The notes beneath the pieces are model-generated. The model was not told the DNA's origin and made no database searches. It was given only the letters and a program-made list of their open reading frames with translations. A stretch of 64,000 nucleotides of DNA, taken from positions 2,108,001 to 2,172,000 of the forward strand of contig NC_005363.1 in assembly GCF_000196175.1 (NCBI RefSeq). The letters are read 5' to 3'. Position numbers and translations under genes: made by a program. Shown here one piece after another: positions 8,850 through 18,641 of the stretch; within the stretch, counting starts at the first letter, position 1; each line of letters begins with the position of its first letter. Origin of the DNA: Bdellovibrio bacteriovorus HD100 (lineage in GTDB: Bacteria > Bdellovibrionota > Bdellovibrionia > Bdellovibrionales > Bdellovibrionaceae).

Positions 8850-10457
8850 ATGATCGACTCGGGCAACTCGTACTTTATTCTCCTCGTCAGCGGGGTGGCA
8901 CTCTTCCTTTACGGAATGAGCATGGCCTCCAGCTCTTTGGAGAAACTGATGGCCGGAAAAATCACCGGCCTTTTAAATCATCTTTCGCAAAGTAAATTTC
9001 TGGCCATTCTGACCGGGGTGGTGCTGACCACCCTGATGCAAAGCTCGGGGGCGGTGACCTCCATGCTGGTGGGCTTGGGCTCGGCCCGCGTGGTCAACCT
9101 GCGCCAGGTGATGGGGGTCATCATCGGCACCGCCATCGGCACCACGCTGACGGTTCAGTTGATCTCTTTGGATCTGACCCAGTACGCCCTGCCGGTGTTC
9201 ACCCTGGCTTTTGCTTTCTATTTCAAGGCCAAAAAAACAGTCTTCAAAAATCTGTCCCTGGTCTTCATGGGGTTTGGCCTGCTGTTCTTCGGAATGAAGC
9301 TGATCTCGATTTCCTCCCACCACTTTGCGGAAAATCCAATGTTGACGGAGGTCTTCCAAAGTCTGCGTGACAATCCGGGTTATTCACTGCTGATCTCAGT
9401 CGTGTTCTGCGCCTTCGTACAAAGCTCGGCAGTGACGATTGGTCTGGCGATGAGTTTGGCGACCGTCAAAGCGATCACCTTCTACGATGCGATGTTGTGG
9501 GTGTATGGTGCCAATATCGGAACCACTTCCGTGGCCCTGATTGCAGCGGCTGGCGGCAATTACATCGGCCGACAGGTGGCTTGGGCGCACTTCTTCTATA
9601 AAACCTTAAGCGTGGTGATCTTCTACCCGTTTACGCAGATCTTTATCGACTTCCTGATGACGTTTGACACCACTCAGACCCGTTCCATCGCCAATGCGCA
9701 CTTGATCTTCAACGTATTGTCTTCAATCATCTTCTTCCCGTTCATCAACAAGGGTGCCGAGCTGATTGAAAAAATGTTCCCGAAAGCGGCGTCTGAAGAG
9801 TTCGGAACCGAGTTCGTGAACATGAACAACTACCAGAGCTCCGCTTTGGCGATCTCTTATGCCAACCGCGAAATCATGCGCACGGCGGACATCGTTCTGG
9901 GCATGATCAAGGACTCCATTCGTCTGTTTGAAACGAATGACCCGAAGGACTTTGACTCCATCAAAGACCGCGATAATAAGGTCGACTTCCTGTATCGCGA
10001 AACCAAGATGTTCCTTCTGGACCATGCCAACAAGTCCACGACGGTGGTCCACCAAAACGTCATGAACATGATCATGTTCCTCAGTGACGTAGAGCGCGCC
10101 GCTGACGCCATCGACATCAACATCCTGGCTTTGGCGATCAAAAAGAACGCACTGAAGCTGGAGTTCTCGGACGAGGGCTGGGCCGAAATTCGCCAGATGC
10201 ACGAACAAGTGGTGAAAGTGGCGTCCATGGCCATCAATGCCTATCAGAACAAGGAACTGGCCGAAGCCGCTATCCAGCTGAAACGTGATCTGGCCAAAAC
10301 CGAGATCTCTTTGCGTGAAAACCACATCAGCCGTTTGAACAGAGGTTTAAACACTTCAATCAACACCAGTTCGATCCACTTGGATTTGCTAAGTGAATAC
10401 CGTCGAATTGCAAGTCTTCTGTGCAACCATGCCTACAATCAAAGGTCCCAGTCATGA
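8850..10457 (+). CDS. Na+/phosphate cotransporter family protein with C-terminal PhoU-like domain
   Basis: This 535-residue protein has two inverted membrane repeats, each carrying the QSS motif of Na/Pi-II cotransporters: TTLMQSSGAVTSML near residue 60 and CAFVQSSAVTIGL near residue 190. Residues from about 330 on form a soluble helical bundle typical of PhoU-like domains. The family imports phosphate with sodium (NptA/YjbB group), though some members export. GAGGGA lies about 10 bp before ATG 8850. The stop overlaps the following DUF486 gene by 4 bp. Confidence 0.9.
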   Translation: MIDSGNSYFILLVSGVALFLYGMSMASSSLEKLMAGKITGLLNHLSQSKFLAILTGVVLTTLMQSSGAVTSMLVGLGSARVVNLRQVMGVIIGTAIGTTLTVQLISLDLTQYALPVFTLAFAFYFKAKKTVFKNLSLVFMGFGLLFFGMKLISISSHHFAENPMLTEVFQSLRDNPGYSLLISVVFCAFVQSSAVTIGLAMSLATVKAITFYDAMLWVYGANIGTTSVALIAAAGGNYIGRQVAWAHFFYKTLSVVIFYPFTQIFIDFLMTFDTTQTRSIANAHLIFNVLSSIIFFPFINKGAELIEKMFPKAASEEFGTEFVNMNNYQSSALAISYANREIMRTADIVLGMIKDSIRLFETNDPKDFDSIKDRDNKVDFLYRETKMFLLDHANKSTTVVHQNVMNMIMFLSDVERAADAIDINILALAIKKNALKLEFSDEGWAEIRQMHEQVVKVASMAINAYQNKELAEAAIQLKRDLAKTEISLRENHISRLNRGLNTSINTSSIHLDLLSEYRRIASLLCNHAYNQRSQS

Positions 10458-10801
10458 TGAATAACGCCATTGCCCCGATCGGCCTGCTGATCATCTCCAA
10501 TATCTTTATGACATTTGCCTGGTACGGGCATTTAAAGACATTGAAGTCTTCCGCCCTGTGGCTGGTGATTCTGATCAGCTGGGGAGTGGCTTTCTTTGAA
10601 TACGTGTTTCAAGTGCCGGCCAACCGCCTGGGGTCTGACCACTACACTTTGCCTCAACTTAAGATCATCCAGGAAGTCATCACCATGGTGGTCTTTGCAG
10701 GTTTTTCGGTTCTCTATATGAAACAGTCCCTGAAGCTGGACTTCCTCTGGGCGGGATTATGCCTGGTTGGAGCGGTTTATTTTATTTTCCGCAATCCTTA
10801 G
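10454..10801 (+). CDS. DUF486 family small membrane protein
   Basis: Start ATG 10454 overlaps the upstream stop as ATGA and is preceded by AAAGG at 8 bp. It gives 115 residues, the usual length of DUF486 proteins. Four hydrophobic segments are visible, with the family-like stretches TFAWYGHLK, AFFEYVFQVPANR and LPQLKIIQEV. The fold resembles a half-size drug/metabolite transporter. The substrate is unknown. Coupling to the Na/Pi cotransporter gene suggests co-expression but proves no shared function. Confidence 0.85.
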   Translation: MMNNAIAPIGLLIISNIFMTFAWYGHLKTLKSSALWLVILISWGVAFFEYVFQVPANRLGSDHYTLPQLKIIQEVITMVVFAGFSVLYMKQSLKLDFLWAGLCLVGAVYFIFRNP

Positions 10802-10844
10802 AAATAAATCCCGTTTTTGCCTCATTTTAGGATACGATTAAAGT

Positions 10845-12434
10845 ATGAAGTTCATTTATGTCCTGGAAGATGATGAACGTATCCAGAAGGATCTATTTGA
10901 GACCTTAAAAAATATAGATTCCGGGCTTTCTATTCGCTTTTTCCTGAGCCTTGCAGAATTCCATGAATGGCTGAAAATTTCCGTCACTGAGGGCCCCAAA
11001 GCACTGGCCACTGGCGGCCGCCGTTTTGCCGACGACACGTCTCCGGATGTGACACCGGCAAACACCCACGAACTGCGTCTGGTGATTGCAAAAAATGAAT
11101 TCCTGGGCGTACAAAACATGGGTCTGATCAAACGGGCCCGTGAATTCTTCCTGCGCAAGAAAATGTGCTCACCTCAAGAACCCACTGCTCTGATTATTAC
11201 CGCTTTCGACAGCCCGGATTTTGATATTTCTCTGGCGGAAGAGCGCATTATCAATAATGTGATATTCAAACCCTTCGACAAACTGATTCTGCGCCAGCAC
11301 CTGGAGTTTGCCCTGTCTGGCCATCACCCGGTCAGCTCCACAGCCGTGGCTTCGATGCAAATCAGCTCTACCATCGAAATGCTGAAGGAAGTTGAACTGC
11401 ACGGTATTAATGAAATTGGCTTCTCCACTGTAAACAACCACGAGATTCGCATTGGCGCTATGACCAAGTATTACAGTGAATCCTTCACCACCGACCACAA
11501 ACGTTCCGTACTGGCCTATTGCCATTCCTGCAAAGAGATCTCACCAAAAGAGTTCCTGTGCGAGTTCCTGTTTTTTGGCGCTGACAATCAACAACTCACT
11601 CAGATCCGCAAAACCATTCTGACCGACAAGGGCCACACCCTGGAAACAGTGAAAAACACTCTGGGCAACAAAACCCGCATCCTGCTTCTGGATGAAGATG
11701 TGCCACTGTCCATTGAAATGAAGACCTTCCTGAGTGAACGATTTGAAAACACCGAGGTCTTCACTTACTCCAACTACGGACAGATGCTGTCAGACCTGGC
11801 CAACAAAGAAACCCCGAACCGTCAGGAACTGCCGGCGCAATTTGACATGATCTTTGTGAACTACGCAGACTTTGAAGTTGAAAAGCAGAAAAAATGGGAG
11901 CAGATCCAGCAATACCTCAAGGACCGCTGCAAGACCTATAATCTTGAATTCAGCGAGCCTCCGGATCTTTACATGATCTCTCGCAAACGCCTGGTCACCG
12001 ACGAAGTGAAGGTGTTGTCCACGTGGGTGAAAGAGATCTTCTTCACGCCTCTGGACAAAACCTATATATTTAAAAAGCTGCTAAAAACAAGAACATCACT
12101 GGTGAATAAAACCGAAACCACCATCGCCGGCCACAAGGACAACAGCGCCCTGAAAGTGGCAAACCCGGTGGAAATCACGCAGATTTCTGAAGCGGGACTG
12201 ATCATGAAGTACTACCGCGAAATCAGTATTGGTGCCTTCCGTGAATTCGTCCTGTGGCGCCCCGAAGAGCTGGAAACCCCGGAAATCATCGGCACCGTCA
12301 ACTACACCGAAAAAGACAAAGGCGGCGGAGACTATTTCCTGAACCACTTCGTCTTCTTCGGAATGAAAGACTACTACCTAAAACACATCCGCCTCTGGCT
12401 GCGCGAAGCCTACATCAAAACCAAAGAAAAATAA
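10845..12434 (+). CDS. Double receiver-like / PilZ-like regulatory protein (529 aa)
   Basis: The protein appears to be an internal duplication. Residues 1-165 resemble a CheY receiver (YVLEDDER at the start, LIITAF and FKPFD at the end) but contain a ~50-residue insert, and the phospho-acceptor strand reads LVIAKNEFLG without the usual Asp. Residues ~276-410 are a second receiver-like unit (RILLLDED, FDMIFVNYADF). Each is followed by a PilZ-like beta segment: MTKYYSES...FLCEFLFFGADNQQLTQIR and IMKYYREI...FLNHFVFFGMKDYYLKHIR, whose matching KYY and F.FFG..... IR blocks show the repeat. A cyclic-di-GMP or protein-interaction role is plausible, but the canonical RxxxR/DxSxxG c-di-GMP motif is not evident. 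No kinase is adjacent. Confidence 0.7.
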   Translation: MKFIYVLEDDERIQKDLFETLKNIDSGLSIRFFLSLAEFHEWLKISVTEGPKALATGGRRFADDTSPDVTPANTHELRLVIAKNEFLGVQNMGLIKRAREFFLRKKMCSPQEPTALIITAFDSPDFDISLAEERIINNVIFKPFDKLILRQHLEFALSGHHPVSSTAVASMQISSTIEMLKEVELHGINEIGFSTVNNHEIRIGAMTKYYSESFTTDHKRSVLAYCHSCKEISPKEFLCEFLFFGADNQQLTQIRKTILTDKGHTLETVKNTLGNKTRILLLDEDVPLSIEMKTFLSERFENTEVFTYSNYGQMLSDLANKETPNRQELPAQFDMIFVNYADFEVEKQKKWEQIQQYLKDRCKTYNLEFSEPPDLYMISRKRLVTDEVKVLSTWVKEIFFTPLDKTYIFKKLLKTRTSLVNKTETTIAGHKDNSALKVANPVEITQISEAGLIMKYYREISIGAFREFVLWRPEELETPEIIGTVNYTEKDKGGGDYFLNHFVFFGMKDYYLKHIRLWLREAYIKTKEK

Positions 12435-12502
12435 GTGCCTGGTTGTTTTTTCTGGCAAGCCAGCGTTAAACGCGGCCTAGCCAGAAAAAAGAACCTGGCA
12501 CC
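12434..12502. terminator. Long imperfect inverted repeat between converging genes
   Basis: Arms of 26 bases (12434-12459 and 12477-12502) pair at 22 positions and include a T6/A6 segment inside the stem. The loop is about 17 bases. The element fills the whole gap between the receiver/PilZ-like gene and copA and is likely a bidirectional terminator. The distal part carries GAACCTGGCACCTTT, related to motifs at other gene ends in this window. Confidence 0.65.
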
Positions 12503-12503
12503 T

Positions 12504-14678
12504 TTAGATCTTCTTTCTTTTCAGCAACAACGAGTTGCTGACTACAGAGACTGAGCTCATGGCCATGGCGGCACCCGCGATGACAGGATTGAGCATTCCT
12601 AATGCGGCCAGTGGGATACCCAGAACGTTATAGATAAAGGCGAAGAACAGGTTCTGGCGGATTTTCTTTAACGTCAGGTGCGAAAGCTGAATGGCTTGCG
12701 CCACTGATCTCAGATCGTTTTTCATCAAAGTGACGTCCGCAGTTTCAATGGCAATGTCCGTGCCCGAGGACATCGAGAAACTGACATCGGCCATGGCCAG
12801 CGCTGGCGCATCGTTGATCCCATCACCCACCATTGCCACCCGCAGCTTTTTGCGCTTCAAGGTCACAATCACATTGGCTTTGTCGGCTGGCTTCACACTG
12901 TGTTTAAAGTCCGTGATGCCCGCCTGACGGGAAATTTCGCGGGCTGTGCCTTCATTATCCCCGGTCAGCATCATCACTTTCACGCCGCGCTTTTGAATTT
13001 CGGCAATAGCCTCTTTGGAACTTTCACGAATTCGGTCAGCCACAGCAATATACCCGAGCACGCGGGCTTCATCCGCCAGCACCATCAAAGTCTGGCCCTT
13101 GCTCTCGAGCTCTTTCAACAAATCCTGATTCAGAGAAAACTCCGGAGCCACCCAGGCACTTCTTCCCAGCTTCAGGGATTGATTGCCGATTTGCCCTTCA
13201 ACTCCCTGACCCATCACGCTTTTGAAGTTTTGCACTGTGTGCAGGCTCAGCCCCTCTTTACGGGCTTCTTCCAAAATGGCGTGCGCCAGAGGATGCGAGG
13301 ACCCGGCTTCAAGGCTTGCAGCGAAAGACAGCACCTGATTGCGATCCTGCCCGGCAGTCACATGAATTTCAGTCACCACGGGTTTTCCCTCGGTGATTGT
13401 GCCCGTCTTATCCAAAACCAAGATGTCAATTTTTTCTGCCAGCTCGAGAGCTTTGGCATCGCGGAACAAAACACCGGCCTGCGCCCCCTTGCCAATGCCC
13501 ACGACCACCGCCGTTGGCGTGGCCAGTCCCAAAGCACATGGACACGCAATCACCAGAACTGACACTGACGAGATCAAGGCCATAGTCAAATCACCGGTCC
13601 ACAGCCAGGTGCCAATGAAGGTCAAAACACTGATACCCACAACGACCGGCACAAAGACCGCAGAGATCTTATCCGCAAGTCGCTGAATGGGAGCCTTGGA
13701 TCCCTGGGCGGTCGTCACAATTTTGATGATTTGCGCCAACTGCGTCTTGCTTCCCACTCCTGTGGCCTTGATACGCAGGCTGCCTTCCTGATTCAGCGTT
13801 GCCGCATACACCCGGTCATCAATACCTTTTTGTACCGGCATACTTTCCCCGGTCAGCATGGATTCGTCGACCGAAGAAACACCCTGCACCACCAATCCGT
13901 CCACGGGAATGGATTCACCATTTTTCACAATCACGATGTCACCGGCAACCAGTTCGGTGATATCCAGGGCAACGACTTCTCCGTTTCTTTCCACCATGGC
14001 TTGTTTCGGCTGCAGTCGCAGCAGGCCTTCCACCGCTTCTGAAGTTTTGCCCTTCGCACGGCTTTCCATCAGTTTACCCAGCAGGATCAGGGTGATCACG
14101 GCCGTGCTGGCCTCGAAGTAAACGTGATGATGATGCCAGTCCATGACCGTCATCACCGCGCTTAAGCCATAAGCCATCGTAGTTCCCAAAGCCACCAGCA
14201 CATCCATGTTGGCACTGCCGGATTTCAACGCGTAATAGGAGCCACGATAGAATCTCCAACCAACCCAGAACTGCACCGGCGTGGCCAGAATCCACTGCAC
14301 CCAGCGCGGGATCATCTCATGCGCGGCCCCGGTCAGCATCATGGCCATCTCGACCAAAAAAGGAGCTGTCAGAATGGCAGAGACAATGAATAGACGCAGC
14401 TCTTTACGGTATTCCGCGGCGGCCTCTTCCTTTATCTTTTGTGCATCGACCTCTGAATTCACCTCAAAAGCCTGATATCCGAGCTCCTGGATTGTTTTAA
14501 TCAGATTTCCCACAGTCAAAGGGCTGTCGCCCAGATTCACCTGGGCCTTTTCAGTCGCAAAATTGACTGTCGCCGTGACTCCCGGCAAACCATTCAATGT
14601 CTTTTCAATTTTACCCGCACAATTCACGCAGGACATGCCAATCAATTGCAATTCGGCGCTGTTACCTTGAGTTTCCAT
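12504..14678 (-). CDS. copA: Copper-translocating P1B-type ATPase
   Basis: The 724-residue enzyme pumps Cu+ from cytoplasm to periplasm using ATP. It has one N-terminal heavy-metal-associated domain with GMSCVNC (C17, C20). The transduction motif TGES, the membrane CPC motif in [14 protein letters not shown], the phosphorylation site DKTGT, and the hinge [10 protein letters not shown] are all present, along with the HP dipeptide in SSHPLA. The C-terminal helix has MSxSSVxVxxNSLLL, as in Cu+ exporters. The gene follows csoR by a few bases, forming a metal-inducible csoR-copA operon. Confidence 0.96.
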   Translation of the reverse strand: METQGNSAELQLIGMSCVNCAGKIEKTLNGLPGVTATVNFATEKAQVNLGDSPLTVGNLIKTIQELGYQAFEVNSEVDAQKIKEEAAAEYRKELRLFIVSAILTAPFLVEMAMMLTGAAHEMIPRWVQWILATPVQFWVGWRFYRGSYYALKSGSANMDVLVALGTTMAYGLSAVMTVMDWHHHHVYFEASTAVITLILLGKLMESRAKGKTSEAVEGLLRLQPKQAMVERNGEVVALDITELVAGDIVIVKNGESIPVDGLVVQGVSSVDESMLTGESMPVQKGIDDRVYAATLNQEGSLRIKATGVGSKTQLAQIIKIVTTAQGSKAPIQRLADKISAVFVPVVVGISVLTFIGTWLWTGDLTMALISSVSVLVIACPCALGLATPTAVVVGIGKGAQAGVLFRDAKALELAEKIDILVLDKTGTITEGKPVVTEIHVTAGQDRNQVLSFAASLEAGSSHPLAHAILEEARKEGLSLHTVQNFKSVMGQGVEGQIGNQSLKLGRSAWVAPEFSLNQDLLKELESKGQTLMVLADEARVLGYIAVADRIRESSKEAIAEIQKRGVKVMMLTGDNEGTAREISRQAGITDFKHSVKPADKANVIVTLKRKKLRVAMVGDGINDAPALAMADVSFSMSSGTDIAIETADVTLMKNDLRSVAQAIQLSHLTLKKIRQNLFFAFIYNVLGIPLAALGMLNPVIAGAAMAMSSVSVVSNSLLLKRKKI

Positions 14679-14684
14679 AACACC

Positions 14685-14966
14685 CTACTTACTGACGAGA
14701 TTCATAATCTCGTCGATTTTTCTTGAGACTTCTTTTTCATCTTTGGATTTAATTGCGGTTTTCACACAACCGTGGACATGGGTCTTCATAATCTCGTTTT
14801 CCATCGCCTGCAGGGCTTTGGCTGCCGCCCGGATCTGAAAGACTATGTCAGGACAGTAACGACGCTCTTCAATCATGTTTTGGATGCCATCCAACTGACC
14901 GCGGACACGGTTTAAACGCTTTAAATGACCGCTGTGGTCGGGATGCTGGCCGGATTCTTTTTTCAT
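14685..14966 (-). CDS. csoR: CsoR-family copper-sensing transcriptional repressor
   Basis: This 93-residue all-helical protein belongs to the CsoR/RcnR/FrmR group. The Cu(I) ligand set is visible as C38 (RYCPD), H63 and C67 (THVHGC), the same spacing as in characterised CsoR. That argues against the nickel (RcnR) or formaldehyde (FrmR) branches. Apo-CsoR binds GC-rich palindromes with ATACCC/GGGTAT half-sites and releases on Cu(I) binding. One such palindrome lies 28 bp upstream of its own start codon, so autorepression and control of copA are expected. GAGG is 7 bp before the ATG. Confidence 0.93.
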   Translation of the reverse strand: MKKESGQHPDHSGHLKRLNRVRGQLDGIQNMIEERRYCPDIVFQIRAAAKALQAMENEIMKTHVHGCVKTAIKSKDEKEVSRKIDEIMNLVSK

Positions 14967-14993
14967 GACACACCTCGATTTCAGTTCCAGTAT

Positions 14994-15010
14994 ATACCCC
15001 CCTGGGGTAT
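14994..15010. promoter_or_regulatory. CsoR-type operator (ATACCCC-N3-GGGGTAT)
   Basis: A perfect 7-bp palindrome ATACCCC (14994-15000) / GGGGTAT (15004-15010) with a CCT spacer sits in the divergent region between csoR and the RND operon. It matches the general form of known CsoR operators. Its position close to the csoR start suggests control of the csoR-copA side. Confidence 0.8.
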
Positions 15011-15065
15011 GTATTTCAAGAGGCTCTGGTGAAAAAAATATTTCCTCATGTTGTCACAAGGGCGT

Positions 15066-15087
15066 ATACCCCCTCCTAGTAGGGTGT
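15066..15087. promoter_or_regulatory. Second, less symmetric CsoR-like site in front of the RND operon
   Basis: ATACCC (15066-15071) and GGGTGT (15082-15087) form a 5-of-6 inverted repeat with a 10-bp spacer that includes further C-rich bases. It lies 22 bp before the RND start codon, a good place to repress that operon. Weaker than the first site and inferred only from the pattern. Confidence 0.5.
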
Positions 15088-15109
15088 GCGGAGGCATTAA
15101 AGTAGACCT

Positions 15110-18100
15110 ATGCTTGATAGAATTATTAAATACTCTCTGACTCATCGTCTCATTGTGATCGCTGTGGCTGCTTTGATGGTTGCCTATGGAGGCTGGGCCC
15201 TGGTGCACCTGCCTGTCGATGTTTTCCCGGATCTGAATCGACCCACAGTAAATATTATGACCGAGGCCCATGGCCTGGCGCCGGAAGAGGTTGAGACTCT
15301 TGTCACCTTCCCGCTGGAGACCGCCTTGAATGGCTTGCCGGGTGTGGAGCGGGTTCGCTCGTCATCAGGTGTGGGTTTAAGTGTCATCTATGTTGAGTTC
15401 GGATGGGACACAGATATCTATAGAAACCGCCAGATGGTTCAGGAAAAGATCGCCCTGGCCAAAGAGAAGCTGCCTAAAAATATTTCCCCGACTTTGGGGC
15501 CCATATCCTCTATTATGGGCGAAATCCAGTTTGTGGGATTAAGCTCGCCGGACAATAAAGTCTCAAGCATGGAGCTGCGCACACTCGCCGACTGGACGCT
15601 TCGTCCCCGCCTGATGAGCATTCCCGGTGTTTCCCAAGTCATCTCCATCGGCGGTGGCGTTCGCCAATACCAAATTCTTATTTCCGCCGAAAAGCTGCAA
15701 AAACTGCAGCTGACCATGGATGAGGTTGAACACAACCTTTCAGATGTTTCGCAAAACTCCACCGGTGGCTTTATCGATCTTGAAGGACAGGAATTCCTGA
15801 TTCGCAATATTGGTGCGGTGAAAGAAAAAGAAGAGATCATGAATTCGGTGGTTGGTATGCACTTGGGCCGCCCGGTTCTGGTGAAAGAAATTGCCGATGT
15901 CGTTGAAGGCCCCCAGACCAAACGTGGCGATGGCAGCATCAACGGCAAACCCGGCGTGATTCTGACCGTCCAAAAGCAGCCCGGCGCCAACACTCTGGAG
16001 CTGACCGAGAAAATCGACGAGGCGTTAAAACAATTCGCCACGACCCTGCCTGAAGGTGTGGAGCTGCAACCCAACCTTTTCAAGCAGTCTTTATTCATTG
16101 AAACCGCCATCGACAACGTAAAAATGGCCCTGCGTGACGGGGTCTTCCTGGTCTTCATCGTTCTATTCCTGTTCCTGATGAACTTCCGCACCACTGCGAT
16201 CACGATGACGGCCATACCGCTGTCCTTCGTATTGACCGCCATTGTATTTAAGTTCTTCGACCTGTCAGTAAACACCATGACCCTTGGAGGCTTGGCGATC
16301 GCCATCGGGGAACTGGTGGATGATGCCATTGTGGACGTGGAAAACGTCTATCGTCGCCTGCGCGAAAACAAACTTCTGGCCAATCCGCGAAATTCCCTGG
16401 TTGTGATCTATGAGGCGTCTTCCGAGGTTCGTAACTCTATCGTGATTGCGACTTTGATTGTGGTGTTGGTGTTCGTGCCACTATTCAGCATGGGTGGCAT
16501 CGAAGGCCGTCTGTTTGTTCCGCTGGGAATCTCCTACATCGTTTCATTGCTAGCGTCCATGGTGGTTTCCCTGACTGTGACTCCGGCCCTGTGTTCTTAC
16601 TTCCTTTCCAAGGGCGAACTGCTTGAACACAAAGATGGTGCTTTGGTGCGCTGGCTGAAAAAACATCAGGAGCAATTGCTTAACAAAACTTTGGACAACC
16701 CCAAACCGGTGCTGTGGGCGTCGGGCCTGTTGTTCGCAGGATCAGTTGCGCTGTCCTTGCTTGTGGGACGCGACTTCCTGCCACACTTCAATGAAGGTTC
16801 CGCCGTCATCAGCGTCATTGCCCCGCCAGGCATCTCGCTGCCTGAATCCAACAAAATCGGCACCCAGGCCGAGTTGCTTATCATGAAGACACCAGAAGTC
16901 ATGACCCTCTCTCGCCGCACAGGCCGAGCCGAGCTGGATGAGCACGCCGAAGGCGTCAACACCTCTGAAATCGAAGTGGATTTCAAGGAAAAAGGACGCC
17001 CTCGAGAGCAGGTTCTGGAGGAAATACGCAAAAATCTCGAAACCATCCCGAACGTGGGCGTCAACGTGGGGCAACCCATCTCTCATCGACTGGATCACCT
17101 GCTTTCCGGCGTCCGCGCACAAATCGCCATCAAAGTCTTTGGACCGGAGCTTTCCACTCTGCGCGCCAAGGGCGCGGAAGTATATCAGGCCATCAAAGAC
17201 GTTCCGGGCCTGGTTGACCTTCAGGTCGAACAGCAGGTTCTGATTCCACAAGTCAAAATTCACCTCTTGCGTGACGAGGCCGCCCGCTATGGCATCACCG
17301 TTGGGGACCTGGCCCAGCTGCTTGAAAAAGCTCTGCAGGGTGAAGTCGTCGGACAAATTCTGGAAGGCCATAAAACTGTTGATGTCTTCATGCGCTTTGA
17401 TGACAAGTCCCGCACGGATCTGGAGCTGATCAAACGCACGCCGGTGAAAATCATGCCGGATGGAAGCCGCATCACTGTTGAAAAAGTCGCTGACGTGTAC
17501 GAATCCACGGGCCCCAACATCATCCAGCGTGAAAACGCCCAGCGACGCATTGTCGTTCAGGCCAACTCGACCGATCGTTCTTTGGATGCAATTATTGGCG
17601 ATATCAAAAAGAACATTGAAACCAAAGTTGAAATGCCCGCCGGATATTATGTCGTGTACGGCGGACAATTCGAAAGTCAGCAGCAGGCCTCTGCCATGAT
17701 GACTGTCCTGGGGCTGATCTCAATTCTGACGATCTTCCTTATTCTGTATGCGCATTTCAAATCGACGTTTATCTCCATCCAGATCATGCTGAATATCCCC
17801 ATGGCCTTTATCGGCGGCATCATTGCTATTTATGTCACGGGCGGAACGCTGAGCATTGCCAGCCTGGTGGCCTTCGTCACCCTGTGTGGTATCGCCTCCC
17901 GCAACGGTATCATGATGATCTCGCACTATCTGCACCTGATGAAGCACGAGGGCGAAGAGTTCTCCAAGCACATGGTCGTGCGCGGATCACTGGAACGCCT
18001 GGTTCCAGTCCTAATGACAGCGCTGACTGCGATCCTGGGCCTGTTGCCTTTGGCACTTTCCCCAGGAGCCCCGGGCCGCGAGATCCTGCATCCGGTGGCC

Positions 18101-18235
18101 ATCGTGATCGTCGGCGGCCTATTAAGCAGCACCTTGCTGGATATGTACCTGACTCCAGCTATTTTCTGGAAGTTTGGTAAAAATTCCGCTTTAAAACATA
18201 TTGAAGAAACTGAAAAACAAGGAGTCCTTTCATGA
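15110..18235 (+). CDS. Heavy-metal efflux RND permease (CusA/CzcA type)
   Basis: The 1041-residue protein has the RND layout: a first TM, a large periplasmic loop, TM2-6, a second loop and TM7-12. The start is at residue 1 (MLDRIIKYSLTHRL). The charged relay is seen in TM4 as GELVDDAIVDVEN near residues 400-412, a pattern of metal (HME) rather than drug (HAE) permeases. Copper or silver is the likely substrate because it faces csoR-copA across CsoR-type operators. Zn/Co cannot be excluded. The ribosome binding site is weak, since GGAGG is 15 bp away. The stop overlaps the next gene as ATGA. No periplasmic adaptor gene accompanies it. Confidence 0.92.
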   Translation: MLDRIIKYSLTHRLIVIAVAALMVAYGGWALVHLPVDVFPDLNRPTVNIMTEAHGLAPEEVETLVTFPLETALNGLPGVERVRSSSGVGLSVIYVEFGWDTDIYRNRQMVQEKIALAKEKLPKNISPTLGPISSIMGEIQFVGLSSPDNKVSSMELRTLADWTLRPRLMSIPGVSQVISIGGGVRQYQILISAEKLQKLQLTMDEVEHNLSDVSQNSTGGFIDLEGQEFLIRNIGAVKEKEEIMNSVVGMHLGRPVLVKEIADVVEGPQTKRGDGSINGKPGVILTVQKQPGANTLELTEKIDEALKQFATTLPEGVELQPNLFKQSLFIETAIDNVKMALRDGVFLVFIVLFLFLMNFRTTAITMTAIPLSFVLTAIVFKFFDLSVNTMTLGGLAIAIGELVDDAIVDVENVYRRLRENKLLANPRNSLVVIYEASSEVRNSIVIATLIVVLVFVPLFSMGGIEGRLFVPLGISYIVSLLASMVVSLTVTPALCSYFLSKGELLEHKDGALVRWLKKHQEQLLNKTLDNPKPVLWASGLLFAGSVALSLLVGRDFLPHFNEGSAVISVIAPPGISLPESNKIGTQAELLIMKTPEVMTLSRRTGRAELDEHAEGVNTSEIEVDFKEKGRPREQVLEEIRKNLETIPNVGVNVGQPISHRLDHLLSGVRAQIAIKVFGPELSTLRAKGAEVYQAIKDVPGLVDLQVEQQVLIPQVKIHLLRDEAARYGITVGDLAQLLEKALQGEVVGQILEGHKTVDVFMRFDDKSRTDLELIKRTPVKIMPDGSRITVEKVADVYESTGPNIIQRENAQRRIVVQANSTDRSLDAIIGDIKKNIETKVEMPAGYYVVYGGQFESQQQASAMMTVLGLISILTIFLILYAHFKSTFISIQIMLNIPMAFIGGIIAIYVTGGTLSIASLVAFVTLCGIASRNGIMMISHYLHLMKHEGEEFSKHMVVRGSLERLVPVLMTALTAILGLLPLALSPGAPGREILHPVAIVIVGGLLSSTLLDMYLTPAIFWKFGKNSALKHIEETEKQGVLS

Positions 18236-18630
18236 AACGCACCCTGAAAAGCCTGATCCTTCTGGCATCTCTGTCACTGTCTCCGCTGGCGCTGGCCCAC
18301 GAAGGCCATGATGTGCCCGGCACATTGAAAGCCCAGCATGGCGGCATTCCAAAAACCGGAAAGCTGCTCAATATGGAAATGCTGGCGATTGAAAACAAAG
18401 TGCAATTCTTCCCGCGCGCTCACGAGGGCGAAAGTGTTGACATTAAAAAGATCAAAATCACCGGCACCGCCAAATCCCCTAAGGGAAAACCGGCGACACT
18501 TCAGTTCACACCGACCGCAAATTCATTCGACACGACCGTGGACTTTCAGGGATCCCACCGCGTGAATCTTGAGATCAAGGTCGACTATGAAGGCAAATCC
18601 GACACCTTCAAGTTTCTGGTAGAGAAGTAA
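18232..18630 (+). CDS. Small periplasmic protein of the metal-efflux operon
   Basis: The 132-residue product starts with a signal peptide (LASLSLSPLALA) and the mature end begins HEGHDVPG, then KAQHGGIPKTGKLLNMEML. The HGG-containing opening followed by a beta-rich domain resembles the N-terminal metal-binding extension seen in some CzcB-type adaptor proteins. Here it exists as a separate protein. It probably binds the metal in the periplasm and passes it to the permease, by inference. It is translationally coupled to the RND gene (4-bp overlap) and 11 bp from the TolC gene. Confidence 0.75.
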   Translation: MKRTLKSLILLASLSLSPLALAHEGHDVPGTLKAQHGGIPKTGKLLNMEMLAIENKVQFFPRAHEGESVDIKKIKITGTAKSPKGKPATLQFTPTANSFDTTVDFQGSHRVNLEIKVDYEGKSDTFKFLVEK

Positions 18631-18641
18631 AAGGAGTTCCT

